A stretch of 64,000 bases of DNA, from assembly GCF_002119725.1 (NCBI RefSeq), contig NZ_CP021109.1, forward strand, positions 2,108,001 through 2,172,000, written 5' to 3'. The translations under genes and the position numbers were made by a program. This DNA comes from Bordetella genomosp. 9. Lineage in GTDB: Bacteria > Pseudomonadota > Gammaproteobacteria > Burkholderiales > Burkholderiaceae_B. Each line of letters begins with the position of its first letter. Within the stretch, counting starts at the first letter, position 1. Shown here one piece after another: positions 27,661 through 35,854 of this stretch. The notes under the pieces are model-generated. The model did no database searches, had not been told where the DNA came from, and saw only the letters and a list, made by a program, of their open reading frames with translations.

Positions 27661-28644
27661 TCAGCCCGGATTTCCGGGCACCCGGATGGCGCCCGCCAGC
27701 CGCCGCTGGCGTTCGGCACGGCGCCATTCCATGATGCCGATGGTGATGCCGCTGCCGCAGATCACAGCGATGCCCAGCCAGGTCAGCGCATCCGGAAAGT
27801 GGCCCCAGATGAGCCAGCCCGTGGTCGTCGAACTGACGATCTGCAGATAGGTGAAGGGCGCCAGGGTCGAGGCAGGCGCCTTGCGATAGGCGGCGATCTG
27901 CAGCAGATGCCCCAGGCAGCCGGTGACGCCGGTCGATGCGAGCACCGCCCAGTGCAGCGCATCCAGCCCGCGCAGCGCGGGCAGTGCGGCCGGGACGATG
28001 TAGGGCAGGGCGAATGAAAGCACCACCGTGCCCACTCCGCCGCTCCAGATGACGGACGTCAGCGGGTCGTCGCCCGCGACGCGGCGGCTGGCGATGTACT
28101 GCGCGGAAAAGCAGAAGGCGCCGAGCAGACCGAAGATGGTGCCCACCGTATCCAGGCCGCCGCCGGGCCGGATGACGATGAGGACGCCCAGGAAGGCGAC
28201 GCCCGCCGCCACCCAGCGCGACAGCCGCGGCGGCTCGCGCAGCAGCCACGGCGCCAGCAGCAGGACGATCAGCGGCGCAAGGAAATTGATGGCTGTTGCC
28301 TCGGCCTGCGGCAGATAGCGCAGCGCCGTGAAGAACATCAGGGTCGCGCCCAGCATCGCGCCGCCGCGCAGCATCTGCTCGCGCGGCCGGCGGCTTTTCA
28401 GGATGCCCCATCCCTTGACCGGGACGATCAGGGCCAGGGCCAGCGCCAGATGGGCGGCATAGCGCACCCAGGAAAGCAGGAGCATCGGCACGCCGGCAGC
28501 CATTACCCACTTGCCGCTGGCATCCAGGCTGGACAGCGTCCACATCGACAGCAGCAGCAGCGCGATGCCGGCCAGCGGCTGCGCCGCGGGCGCCGCCAGG
28601 CCGGCGTGCCCTCCGGCCGTGCGGGATTGCGAGGCCCCTCCCAT
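27661..28644 (-). CDS. DMT-superfamily transporter (EamA family)
   Basis: A 327-residue inner-membrane protein with ten predicted transmembrane helices arranged as two EamA repeats (residues ~20-160 and ~170-310). Visible family marks are the helix-4/5 segment ALRYLPQAEATAINFLAPLIVLLLAPWLLRE and the second-half ASTLAPFTYLQIVSSTTTGWLIWGHFPDALTWLGIAVICGSGI. Relatives export amino acids, purines or other metabolites; substrate unknown. The first ~25 residues are a polar, Ala/Gly-rich cytoplasmic lead. It diverges from the LysR gene on the right with ~115 bp between starts, so the LysR may control it. Confidence 0.92.
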   Translation of the reverse strand: MGGASQSRTAGGHAGLAAPAAQPLAGIALLLLSMWTLSSLDASGKWVMAAGVPMLLLSWVRYAAHLALALALIVPVKGWGILKSRRPREQMLRGGAMLGATLMFFTALRYLPQAEATAINFLAPLIVLLLAPWLLREPPRLSRWVAAGVAFLGVLIVIRPGGGLDTVGTIFGLLGAFCFSAQYIASRRVAGDDPLTSVIWSGGVGTVVLSFALPYIVPAALPALRGLDALHWAVLASTGVTGCLGHLLQIAAYRKAPASTLAPFTYLQIVSSTTTGWLIWGHFPDALTWLGIAVICGSGITIGIMEWRRAERQRRLAGAIRVPGNPG

Positions 28645-28759
28645 AAGGCGACTTCCTCCGTTTTTTCCGGCGCCCCAGGAAGAACGCCGATTTTTTCGCC
28701 CGCCATGATACGCTCAGCGCGATCAAAATTCCTGATGGGTGTCCCGGCGCCCGCGCATC

Positions 28760-29764
28760 ATGATCGACCTGCGCAACATCGAGACCTTTTTCTGGGTCGC
28801 CAGGCTGGGCGGCTTTCGCGCCGCGGCGGAAAAGCTGAACGCCACGCAGCCGGCCATTTCGCAGCGCATCGCCTCGCTGGAAGCCGGATTGGGCGTGCGG
28901 CTGTTCGAACGCGATTCGCGCGGCATCACGCTGACCGCGAAGGGATACGAGCTGTTGTCGCATGCCGAGCGCATGCTGCAGATGCGCACCGACATGCAGC
29001 AGGCGGCGCGCGCGCAGAACGTCATGAGCGGCACCTTGCGTCTGGGCGTATCCGAAACCATCGTGCATACGTGGCTGCCCAGCCTGATGGAATACATGCA
29101 CGAGGCCTATCCCGCGCTGATGGTGGAGATCCAGGTCGATACCAGCACGGCGCTACGCGCGCAACTGTCCTCGCATCAGATCGATCTGGCTTTCCTGCTC
29201 GGCCCCATGGAAGAGCCCCGCGTTGAGAACATTCACCTGTGCCGCTATCCGCTGGCTTGGATCGCCAGCCCCCAGCTGCGGCTGGGGCGTCCGCCGATTT
29301 CGCTCAAGCGCCTGGGGCGTTGGCCCGTCATCACGTACACGTCGAACACGGATCCGCACCGCGCCGTGCGGCGCATCCTGATCGAAGGCGGCGTACAAAC
29401 GCCGCGCATGTACGGCAGCTCTGCCCTGAGCGTGATCGTGCGCATGACGCTGGACGGCATCGGCACGGCGGTGATTGCGCCGGTCATCCTGGGCCGTGAA
29501 CTCGCGCAGGGCCTGCTGCAGATCCTGGACGTTCAGGCGCCCGAGCTGCCGCCCTTGAACTACACGGCGTGCTGGATGCAGGGCCCGGACAGCCACGTGG
29601 CGCGCACCGTCGCCCAGGCGGCGCAGTACATCGCCCGCGAGGACGCCGCGCGCATCGCCGGCAATCCGCTCACGCTCGATCCGCCGCCGCTGCCCGCGCC
29701 CGGACTGGGCCCAGCTTTGCGGGGCGGCCATAAGGACAAGGGTGGCAGGAACGCCGATAAGTAA
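28760..29764 (+). CDS. LysR-family transcriptional regulator
   Basis: A 334-residue LysR regulator. Helix-turn-helix at residues 1-60 (MIDLRNIETFFWVARLGGFRAAAEKLNATQPAISQRIASLEAGLGVRLFERDSR), then an effector domain (SGTLRLGVSETIVHTWLPSLMEYMHEAYPALMVEIQVD). The ATG at the conserved MIDLRNIE is used rather than a GTG seven codons earlier. It lies between a divergent EamA transporter and a downstream DUF1445 hydro-lyase; the latter starts 102 bp beyond its stop codon in a region rich in GATAAG motifs. Position suggests that it regulates one or both. The last ~30 residues are a Pro/Gly/Lys-rich tail not usual for LysR proteins. Confidence 0.92.
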   Translation: MIDLRNIETFFWVARLGGFRAAAEKLNATQPAISQRIASLEAGLGVRLFERDSRGITLTAKGYELLSHAERMLQMRTDMQQAARAQNVMSGTLRLGVSETIVHTWLPSLMEYMHEAYPALMVEIQVDTSTALRAQLSSHQIDLAFLLGPMEEPRVENIHLCRYPLAWIASPQLRLGRPPISLKRLGRWPVITYTSNTDPHRAVRRILIEGGVQTPRMYGSSALSVIVRMTLDGIGTAVIAPVILGRELAQGLLQILDVQAPELPPLNYTACWMQGPDSHVARTVAQAAQYIAREDAARIAGNPLTLDPPPLPAPGLGPALRGGHKDKGGRNADK

Positions 29765-29838
29765 TTCTTATCAGGGTTCATCGGAACATGTGATTGGACA
29801 GGGCGGCTTCCCGTAGGGTGCAATAGCGCATCGATAAG
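29756..29838. promoter_or_regulatory. GATAAG inverted repeat and third GATAAG upstream of the hydro-lyase gene
   Basis: GATAAG (29756-29761), five bases, CTTATC (29767-29772) form a 17-bp dyad across the LysR stop codon. A further GATAAG stands at 29833-29838, 28 bp before the hydro-lyase start. The region is much more AT-rich than its surroundings. Paired dyads of this size are typical of regulator binding sites; the LysR next door is the obvious candidate. Confidence 0.4.
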
Positions 29839-29866
29839 AAATGATCACATTTCACGGGGAATTACG

Positions 29867-30676
29867 ATGTCCGCTTTACCGCACAACGGGGCCGGCACGC
29901 CTTCGGCTTCCTACCAGGCCCGCCTCGATGCCCGCTCGGGCGCCATGACCGGTCCCACCGCCAATGTGGCGCCCGGCCATGTCCAGGCCAATCTCGCCAT
30001 CCTGCCCAAGGCCCTGGCCGACGACTTCCTGCGTTTCTGCCTGCGCAATCCCAAGCCGTGCCCCGTGCTGGCGGTTTCGGAACCCGGCAATCCGGCGCTG
30101 CCGGAGTTGGGCGTGGACATCGACATCCGCACCGACATCCCCCGCTACCGGGTCTGGAAAGACGGCGTGCTGGTAGAGGAACCGCTGGACGTGAAGCACG
30201 TGTGGCGCGACGACCTGGTGTCCTTCCTGATCGGCTGCTCGTTTTCCTTCGAGGAAGCGATGCTGGACAACGGTCTGCCGGTCCGCCACATCGAGCAGGG
30301 CCGCAACGTGCCGATGTACCGCACCAACGTGCCGACCCAGCCGGCCGGCCGTTTCTCGGGCCCGCTGGTGGTGTCGATGCGCCCGCTCAAGCCGGCGGAC
30401 GCGATCCGCGCCATCCAGGTGACGTCGCGCTTCCCGTCGGTGCACGGCGCACCGGTGCACTTCGGCGACCCCGCCGCCATCGGCATCGCCGACATCGGCA
30501 AGCCCGACTACGGCGACCCGGTGGACATCCGTCCCGGCGAGGTGCCCGTCTTCTGGGCCTGCGGCGTCACGCCTCAATCGGTCGTGGCCGCGGTGAAGCC
30601 CGAATTCTGCATCACGCACGCCCCCGGCCACATGCTGGTCACCGACTTGATCAACAGCCGCGTCGCGGCGCTGTAA
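29867..30676 (+). CDS. Putative hydro-lyase (DUF1445 / D-glutamate cyclase-like family)
   Basis: A 269-residue cytoplasmic protein of the DUF1445 family, usually annotated as putative hydro-lyase. Family blocks are [105 protein letters not shown] and [34 protein letters not shown]. One mammalian relative is a D-glutamate cyclase, and bacterial members lie beside 5-oxoprolinase or amide/urea-type genes; the substrate here is not known. Its neighbours are a LysR regulator before it and, ~350 bp after it, a branched-chain/amide-type ABC transporter, which makes an amino-acid-derived substrate plausible. Confidence 0.9.
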   Translation: MSALPHNGAGTPSASYQARLDARSGAMTGPTANVAPGHVQANLAILPKALADDFLRFCLRNPKPCPVLAVSEPGNPALPELGVDIDIRTDIPRYRVWKDGVLVEEPLDVKHVWRDDLVSFLIGCSFSFEEAMLDNGLPVRHIEQGRNVPMYRTNVPTQPAGRFSGPLVVSMRPLKPADAIRAIQVTSRFPSVHGAPVHFGDPAAIGIADIGKPDYGDPVDIRPGEVPVFWACGVTPQSVVAAVKPEFCITHAPGHMLVTDLINSRVAAL

Positions 30677-30775
30677 ACGCGCTTCGTCCCGCCCCCGAAC
30701 CACCACGCATTCCACGCCGCGCCACCCGCGCCCAGGAAGCCAGTGGACCAGAGCGCCGCACTGAACAGCTGCCCT

Positions 30776-30861
30776 CCGATCGGGGACGCCGCGGATCCGG
30801 CTTCGCCGGTCCGCCAGCGTCGCCCCCTTGAGGGGGAAGCGCGCAGCGCTTCGGGGGTGGG
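30776..30861 (-). repeat. GC-rich three-hairpin intergenic repeat, copy C
   Basis: Full copy in reverse orientation relative to copies A and B (CCGATCGGGG first, GGGGGTGGG last). It lies in the 347-bp gap between the hydro-lyase gene and the ABC substrate-binding gene. The first 100 bp of that gap holds nothing recognisable. Confidence 0.85.
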
Positions 30862-30869
30862 CTTCCCTT

Positions 30870-30910
30870 CGCCCCCTTGAGGGGGAAGCGCGGAGCGCTT
30901 CGGGGGTGGG
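30870..30910 (-). repeat. Partial GC-rich repeat, copy D
   Basis: Only the CCCCCTTGAGGGGG and GAAGCGC...GCGCTTC hairpins plus GGGGGTGGG are present, immediately after copy C, so a truncated tandem copy. The remaining ~110 bp to the next gene carries its leader and AGGAG ribosome-binding site. Confidence 0.8.
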
Positions 30911-31023
30911 CTTCCCTCCCCCATAGGGTTTCTTCGGCTGTCCTCTCTCAATCGAGCGGATAAGCTTGCTGTCGGCAGTTCCTTTCACTTTCTACGAAGT
31001 TGTCAGTTCTCAGGAGCAACGCA

Positions 31024-32328
31024 ATGAAGATGGACTCCCACGCGGCGCCTATGGCGTCGGCTGGCCTTGGCAAGGCGCGCGTTTCGAAATTGATCGCTGG
31101 CGCCGCCGCGTGCTTCGCGCTCGGTTTTGGCGTGCCGGCCGCCGCGCAGACGCAGACGGTTCGCATCGGCGCGATCTATCCGTTGAGCGGCGCGCTCGCC
31201 TCCACCGGCGCGGAAATCAAGGCTGCCGTCGAACTCGCGGTCGACATCGTCAACAACCCGCATCCTGAACTGAAGGGCCTGCCGTTGGCCGAGGGTTCCG
31301 GCCTGCCGAATCTGGGGGGCGCCAAGCTCGAAGTGGTGTTCGGCGATTCGCAGGGCAAGCCCGAGGTCGGTCTTGCCGACGCCCAGCGCCTGATCCAGCA
31401 GGAGAAGGTCGTGGCCCTGACCGGCGCCTATCAATCGGCCGTCACCAAAACCGCGAGCCGCGTGGCCGAACAGGCCGGCATTCCTTACCTGAACGGCGAA
31501 TCCAGCAGCCCGGACCTGACCGATCGGAAGTACAAGTGGTTCTTCCGCACGTCGCCGACCGACGATACGTTCATCGAAAACATGATGCAGTTCCTGGACG
31601 GCATCAAGCAGGTTCCCACCGAGAAAATCGCGGTGGTGTATGAGAACACCGATTTCGGCGTCAATACCTATAAGGCGCTCGATAAATTCGCCAAGCAGTA
31701 CAAGCGCAAGATCGTCGCCAATATCGCGTACACCGCCGGTTCTGCTTCCGTGACGTCCGAAGTCCAGAAGCTGGCCGACGCCAAGCCCGACGTGGCGATC
31801 TTCGCGAGCTACACCTCGGACGCCATGCTGTTCGTGCGTACGATGCGTGAAGCCAAGTACGCGCCGCCGGTCTTCCTGGCCAACGATGCCGGGTTCATCG
31901 ATTCACGCTTCGTGCAGGAAGTCGGCCAGCAAGTGCAGGGCGTGCTGACGCGCGACGTGTGGAGCAACGACATCGCGACGAGCAAGCCGATCCTCAAGAC
32001 GATCAATGACCTGTACAAGGCCAAGACCGGCAAGGAGCTTAACGGCAATAACGCGCGTTCGCTGCAGGGCGTGCTGGTGCTGGCCGACGCCATCAACCGC
32101 GCCGGCTCCACCAAACCCGAAGCGATCCGCGATGCGTTGAAGAAGACGGACCTGAGCGAGGCGCAGATCGCCATGCCGTGGTCCGGCGTCAAGTTCGACG
32201 AGACGGGCCAGAACAGCAAGGGCGCCGGCCTGATCCTGCAGATGACTTCTGCCGGCTACCAGACGGTGTGGCCCACCAACTACAACAAGGACAAGTCGCT
32301 GCCCGCGCTTCCCTTCGCCTGGAAGTAA
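31024..32328 (+). CDS. livK: Branched-chain amino acid/amide ABC transporter substrate-binding protein
   Basis: A 434-residue periplasmic binding protein of the Peripla_BP_6 (LivJ/LivK) class. The signal peptide is the hydrophobic stretch ending GVPAAAQTQ (residues ~24-43). The mature part starts VRIGAIYPLSGALASTGAEIKAAVELAVDIVN and includes VVALTGAYQSAVTKTASRVAEQAGIPYLNGESSSPDLT. AGGAG stands 6 bases before the ATG; an in-frame codon eight residues earlier is less likely. It heads a five-gene transporter operon. The ligand may be an aliphatic amino acid, an amide, urea or an aromatic compound, since the family is broad. Confidence 0.93.
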   Translation: MKMDSHAAPMASAGLGKARVSKLIAGAAACFALGFGVPAAAQTQTVRIGAIYPLSGALASTGAEIKAAVELAVDIVNNPHPELKGLPLAEGSGLPNLGGAKLEVVFGDSQGKPEVGLADAQRLIQQEKVVALTGAYQSAVTKTASRVAEQAGIPYLNGESSSPDLTDRKYKWFFRTSPTDDTFIENMMQFLDGIKQVPTEKIAVVYENTDFGVNTYKALDKFAKQYKRKIVANIAYTAGSASVTSEVQKLADAKPDVAIFASYTSDAMLFVRTMREAKYAPPVFLANDAGFIDSRFVQEVGQQVQGVLTRDVWSNDIATSKPILKTINDLYKAKTGKELNGNNARSLQGVLVLADAINRAGSTKPEAIRDALKKTDLSEAQIAMPWSGVKFDETGQNSKGAGLILQMTSAGYQTVWPTNYNKDKSLPALPFAWK

Positions 32329-32359
32329 GCGGCCCGCGCGACAGCGCAACGCCAGACAC

Positions 32360-32380
32360 GGCGGGCCCTCGGGGTCCGCC
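32360..32380 (+). other. Intercistronic stem-loop between binding-protein and permease genes
   Basis: GGCGGGCCC (32360-32368) pairs with GGGTCCGCC (32372-32380), one G-U pair, 3-nt loop, in the 65-bp gap before the permease. Such hairpins after binding-protein genes commonly protect the upstream mRNA or lower read-through, giving more binding protein than permease. Confidence 0.45.
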
Positions 32381-32393
32381 GCAGGAGTACCGA

Positions 32394-33245
32394 ATGTTAG
32401 AAGCGCTTTACGCCGGGCTGTTCAATGGCCTGATCTACGCCGCGGTGGCGGTGGGCCTGGCCCTGATCTGGGGCATCACCGACGTCATCAACTTCGCGCA
32501 CGGCGAGTTCCTGATGCTCGCCATGTATGCCGCCTACTGGTTCTTCACCCTGGGTCATGTCGATCCGACGCTGTCGGCGCCGCTGGTCGCCGCGCTGCTG
32601 GGCTTCGTCGGCTTCCTGACCTACGCGCTGATCATCAAGCGCTTGCAGAAGGGGCCGCCCATGGCCGTGATCCTTGCCACCTTCGGGCTGGGACTCGTGC
32701 TGCGGCAGCTGGCTTTCATTGCCTTCACGCCCGACTATCGCAACCTGCCCGACACGCTGGTCTCGGGCAGCGTGTCGCTGGCCGGCATTTCGATCGGCCG
32801 GCCGCAAGTGATCACCGGGCTGGTCGCGCTGGTGGTGGTCATCGCCCTGTTCGTGCTGGTCTACCGCACCCGCTGGGGGCATGCGTTGCAAGCCGTGGCG
32901 GAAGACCGCCAGGTCGCCGCGCTCGTCGGCATTTCGCCGGACCGCGTGAACGCGCAGGTGTGGATCCTGGGCAGCGCCGCGGTTGGCCTGGCCGGCGCGC
33001 TGCTCACGACGTTCTTTTATGTGTTCCCTTCGGTAGGCACGGTCTTCGGCCTGCTCGCCTTCGTGGCGGTGTGCATGGGCGGTTTCGGCTCGCTGCCGGG
33101 CGCCTTCATCGCGGGGATCCTGATCGGCATCATCGAGGCGATGACGGGCTATTTCGTGGCCCCCGCACTGAAGACGGTGTCCATCTTCATCCTCTTCATT
33201 CTGGTTCTCTGGTATCGGCCGCGCGGCCTGTTCGGGCGGTGGTGA
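32394..33245 (+). CDS. livH: Branched-chain-type ABC transporter permease (LivH family)
   Basis: A 283-residue inner-membrane permease. The N-terminal GLFNGLIYAAVAVGLALIWGITDVINFAHGEFLMLAMYAAY is the diagnostic LivH segment, and the C-terminal LLAFVAVCMGGFGSLPGAFIAGILIGIIEAM is equally typical. About eight membrane helices are evident. The start is the ATG preceded by CAGGAG; the reading frame continues open far into the upstream gene but only as a shadow. One base separates its stop from the ATG of the LivM gene, so the two channel subunits are coupled. Confidence 0.94.
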   Translation: MLEALYAGLFNGLIYAAVAVGLALIWGITDVINFAHGEFLMLAMYAAYWFFTLGHVDPTLSAPLVAALLGFVGFLTYALIIKRLQKGPPMAVILATFGLGLVLRQLAFIAFTPDYRNLPDTLVSGSVSLAGISIGRPQVITGLVALVVVIALFVLVYRTRWGHALQAVAEDRQVAALVGISPDRVNAQVWILGSAAVGLAGALLTTFFYVFPSVGTVFGLLAFVAVCMGGFGSLPGAFIAGILIGIIEAMTGYFVAPALKTVSIFILFILVLWYRPRGLFGRW

Positions 33246-33246
33246 G

Positions 33247-34245
33247 ATGACAAGCGTAAAACAAATGGATATGACGGCTGCCATGCCGGCCAAGGCGCGC
33301 CATTCGCGCGCGCCCCTGGCCGCCGCAGTCGTGCTGGCGATCCTCTTCGCCCTGGTGCCGTTCTTCGTCACCGACCAGTTCACCATCCAGGTCCTGCTGC
33401 TCGTGCTGCTGTTCGGTGCGCTGGGCGCGGCCTGGAATTTGGTCGGCGGCTTTCTGGGACGGATCTCGTTCGGCCATGGCGTGTTCGTCGGCGTCGGCGC
33501 ATACACCACCATCCTGTTGCTGCAGCACCTGGAGTTGACGCCCCTGGTCGGCATTCCCGCCGGCGCGCTGGTGTCGGCGGTGCTCGCGTGGATCGTCGGC
33601 GGCCCCACGCTGCGTCTGTCCGGCCATTACTTCGCCATGGCCACCATCGCGCTGCTGCAGATTGGCCTGCTGCTGATGGTGAACTGGGACTGGGCCGGCG
33701 GCGCCGTGGGCATCGAGGCGCCCATCGGCGACTCCGCGCTGATGCTGCTGTTCCGCACCAAGGTGCCGTATTACTGGATCGCGGTGGGGCTGGCCTTGGT
33801 GACCTTCCTGGCGACCTATTTCCTGGTCCATTCGCGCACCGGCTTTTATTGGCGCGCGATCAACGGCGACGAGGCGGCCGCCCGCAGCCTGGGCGTGCCG
33901 GCCGACCGCTACAAGATGCTGGCCTTCGTGCTGTCGGCGGCCATTACCGGCGCGTGGGGCGGCTTCTTCGCGATGTACGTCGGCTTCATCGACCCCGAAT
34001 CCATGTTCAGCCTGACGCTGTCCGTGCAGGTGGTGCTGGTCGCCATCCTGGGCGGCGTCGGCACCCTGGTGGGGCCGTGGATCGGCGCGGCGGTGCTGCT
34101 GCCGCTGTCGGAAGGGACGCGCGTCCTGTGGGGCAGTTCCGGCATGGGGCTGGACCTGCTGGTGTTCGGCCTGGCCATTCTGCTGGTGACGATGTTCCTG
34201 CCCGGCGGCCTGATTACGTTGAGGGGGCGCCGTGGCTCTGCTTGA
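33247..34245 (+). CDS. livM: Branched-chain-type ABC transporter permease (LivM family)
   Basis: A 332-residue inner-membrane permease, second half of the channel. Family blocks LLLFGALGAAWNLVGGFLGRISFGHGVFVGVGAYTT, SGHYFAMATIALLQIGLL, INGDEAAARSLGVPADRYKMLAFVLSAAITGAWGGFFAMYVGFIDPESMF and LGGVGTLVGPWIGAAVLLPLSE are complete. The first 30 residues are an extra basic cytoplasmic lead containing several Met, so a slightly later start is possible. The 3' end overlaps the LivG start by 14 bases. Confidence 0.94.
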   Translation: MTSVKQMDMTAAMPAKARHSRAPLAAAVVLAILFALVPFFVTDQFTIQVLLLVLLFGALGAAWNLVGGFLGRISFGHGVFVGVGAYTTILLLQHLELTPLVGIPAGALVSAVLAWIVGGPTLRLSGHYFAMATIALLQIGLLLMVNWDWAGGAVGIEAPIGDSALMLLFRTKVPYYWIAVGLALVTFLATYFLVHSRTGFYWRAINGDEAAARSLGVPADRYKMLAFVLSAAITGAWGGFFAMYVGFIDPESMFSLTLSVQVVLVAILGGVGTLVGPWIGAAVLLPLSEGTRVLWGSSGMGLDLLVFGLAILLVTMFLPGGLITLRGRRGSA

Positions 34246-34954
34246 AGTCAAGGAATTGACCAAACGCTTCGGCGGCCTGGTCGCGAACAAAGACATCAAC
34301 CTGTCCGTCGATGCCGGCGAAATCGTGGCCATCATCGGACCGAACGGGGCGGGCAAGAGCACGCTGTTCAACGGGCTGGTGGGCCATCACGCGCCGACGT
34401 CGGGCAGCGTGACCTTCAATGGCGAATCGATGCTGGGGCGCAAGCCGGAACAGGTCGCCGCCATGGGCCTCGTGCGCACCTACCAGATTCCGCGCAACTT
34501 CGGCCAGATGACCGTGCTGGAAAACGCCATGGTGGGCGCCTTGCTGCGGCACCCGCGCCTGCAGGATGCCCGCGAGGCCGCGCGCAAGGTGCTGGAGCTC
34601 GTCGGCCTGGCCGACCGCGCCGACGTGAAGGCCGCTGGCCTGAACGTGGCGGGGCAGAAACGGGTGGAGCTGGCCCGAGCGCTGGCGACCGAGCCGCGCA
34701 TGCTGCTGCTGGATGAAGTCGCCGGCGGTCTGAATCCGACGGAAGCGATTGCGCTTGCCGACATCCTGCGGCGCATTCACGGCGCTGGCGTGACGCTGGT
34801 GATCGTCGAGCACGTGCTCGAAGTAGTGATGCGGCTGGCGCAGCGCGTCCTGGTGCTGAACTTCGGTCAGACCATCGCGGAAGGTCCGCCGCAGGAAATC
34901 GTGCGCAATCCCGCCGTGATCGAGGCCTATCTTGGGAGGAAGCACCGTGCCTGA
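34232..34954 (+). CDS. livG: Branched-chain-type ABC transporter ATP-binding protein (LivG family)
   Basis: A 240-residue ATPase with GTG start inside the end of livM. Walker A GPNGAGKST, the family segment TYQIPRNFGQMTVLENAMVGALLR, signature LNVAGQKRVELARALATEPRMLLLDEVAGGLNPTE and switch His in VIVEHVLEVVM are present. The ABC signature is unusual: LNVAGQKR instead of the common LSYGQQR, keeping the G-Q-K-R core. Together with LivF it drives the transporter. The BCA_ABC_TP_C tail (NPAVIEAYLG) is complete. Confidence 0.93.
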   Translation: MALLEVKELTKRFGGLVANKDINLSVDAGEIVAIIGPNGAGKSTLFNGLVGHHAPTSGSVTFNGESMLGRKPEQVAAMGLVRTYQIPRNFGQMTVLENAMVGALLRHPRLQDAREAARKVLELVGLADRADVKAAGLNVAGQKRVELARALATEPRMLLLDEVAGGLNPTEAIALADILRRIHGAGVTLVIVEHVLEVVMRLAQRVLVLNFGQTIAEGPPQEIVRNPAVIEAYLGRKHRA

Positions 34955-35666
34955 GGCAATGTTGAAAGTCGAGAACCTGAACGTGGCCTACGGCGGCGTG
35001 CAGGCGGTGCGCGGCATTTCCCTGGAGGTGCGGCCGGGCGAGATCACGGCGCTGCTGGGCGCGAACGGCGCCGGCAAGTCCAGCACGCTGGCGGCCATCG
35101 TCGGCACGGTGCGTCCGGCGGCAGGGCGTATCGTGTTCGAGGGCGAGGACATCACGGGCAGCCGGCCGGAAAACCTGGTCCAGCGCGGCATCGCCATGAT
35201 CCCCGAAGGCGCGCGCGTGTTCGCCCGCCAGCCGGTGGAGCAGAACCTGCGGCTGGGCGCCTATACGGTGCGCAGCGAATCCGTGTACCGGGAACGGCTG
35301 GAGCACGTGTACGAAGTATTCCCGCGGCTGCGCGAACGGCGCACGCAGCTGGCGGGGACGATGTCGGGCGGCGAACGCCAGATGCTCGCCATCGGCCGGG
35401 CGCTGATGAGCGGGCCGCGACTGCTGCTCGTGGATGAGCCCAGCCTGGGCCTGTCGCCACTGCTGGTGGAGCAGGTGTTCGATGCGCTGGCGGCGCTGAA
35501 CAAACAGGCCGGCCTCTCCGTGCTGCTGGTGGAGCAGAATATGAACGCCGCGCTGGAAGTCGCGAGCCGCGCCTACGTCATGCAAAGCGGCGCCATTGCC
35601 TTGTCGGGCGATGCGGCGGAACTCGCGGCATCCGATGAGGTGCGTGAAGCCTACCTGGGGATGTAG
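34947..35666 (+). CDS. livF: Branched-chain-type ABC transporter ATP-binding protein (LivF family)
   Basis: A 239-residue ATPase. Walker A GANGAGKSS, Q-loop region GIAMIPEGARVFARQPVEQNLRLGAY, signature MSGGERQMLAIGRALMSGPRLLLVDEPSLGLSPLLVEQVF, and the switch VLLVEQNMNAALEVASRAYVMQSG are typical of LivF. The GTG overlapping the livG stop is chosen because GGGAGGA stands just upstream; an ATG four codons later is the alternative. Last gene of the transporter operon. The ~190 bp that follow, up to gdhA, are AT-rich in the middle (TTTTATTTTGATTTATAAAT) and carry a TACAAT -10-like hexamer at 35819-35824. Confidence 0.94.
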   Translation: MPEAMLKVENLNVAYGGVQAVRGISLEVRPGEITALLGANGAGKSSTLAAIVGTVRPAAGRIVFEGEDITGSRPENLVQRGIAMIPEGARVFARQPVEQNLRLGAYTVRSESVYRERLEHVYEVFPRLRERRTQLAGTMSGGERQMLAIGRALMSGPRLLLVDEPSLGLSPLLVEQVFDALAALNKQAGLSVLLVEQNMNAALEVASRAYVMQSGAIALSGDAAELAASDEVREAYLGM

Positions 35667-35854
35667 CCGCAGTGCGGGGCAGGCGCCGGCCGGATGCGGC
35701 GGCCGGCCCAGACCCGCATCGGCGCACACCACAGGCGGGCCAGCCAGCGTAGGTGGATTAATGCGTCCCTTTTATTTTGATTTATAAATTTAACGGGGAC
35801 ACCGATCTGTTCTGCGTCTACAATTGGCGCGACAACCCTCAGGAGCAGTTCGAT

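Noticed and set aside
30771..30911. Possible CRISPR array
   Set aside because: Two near-identical units occur in tandem, but they are long, contain internal dyads, have no unique spacers and occur elsewhere as intergenic repeats.
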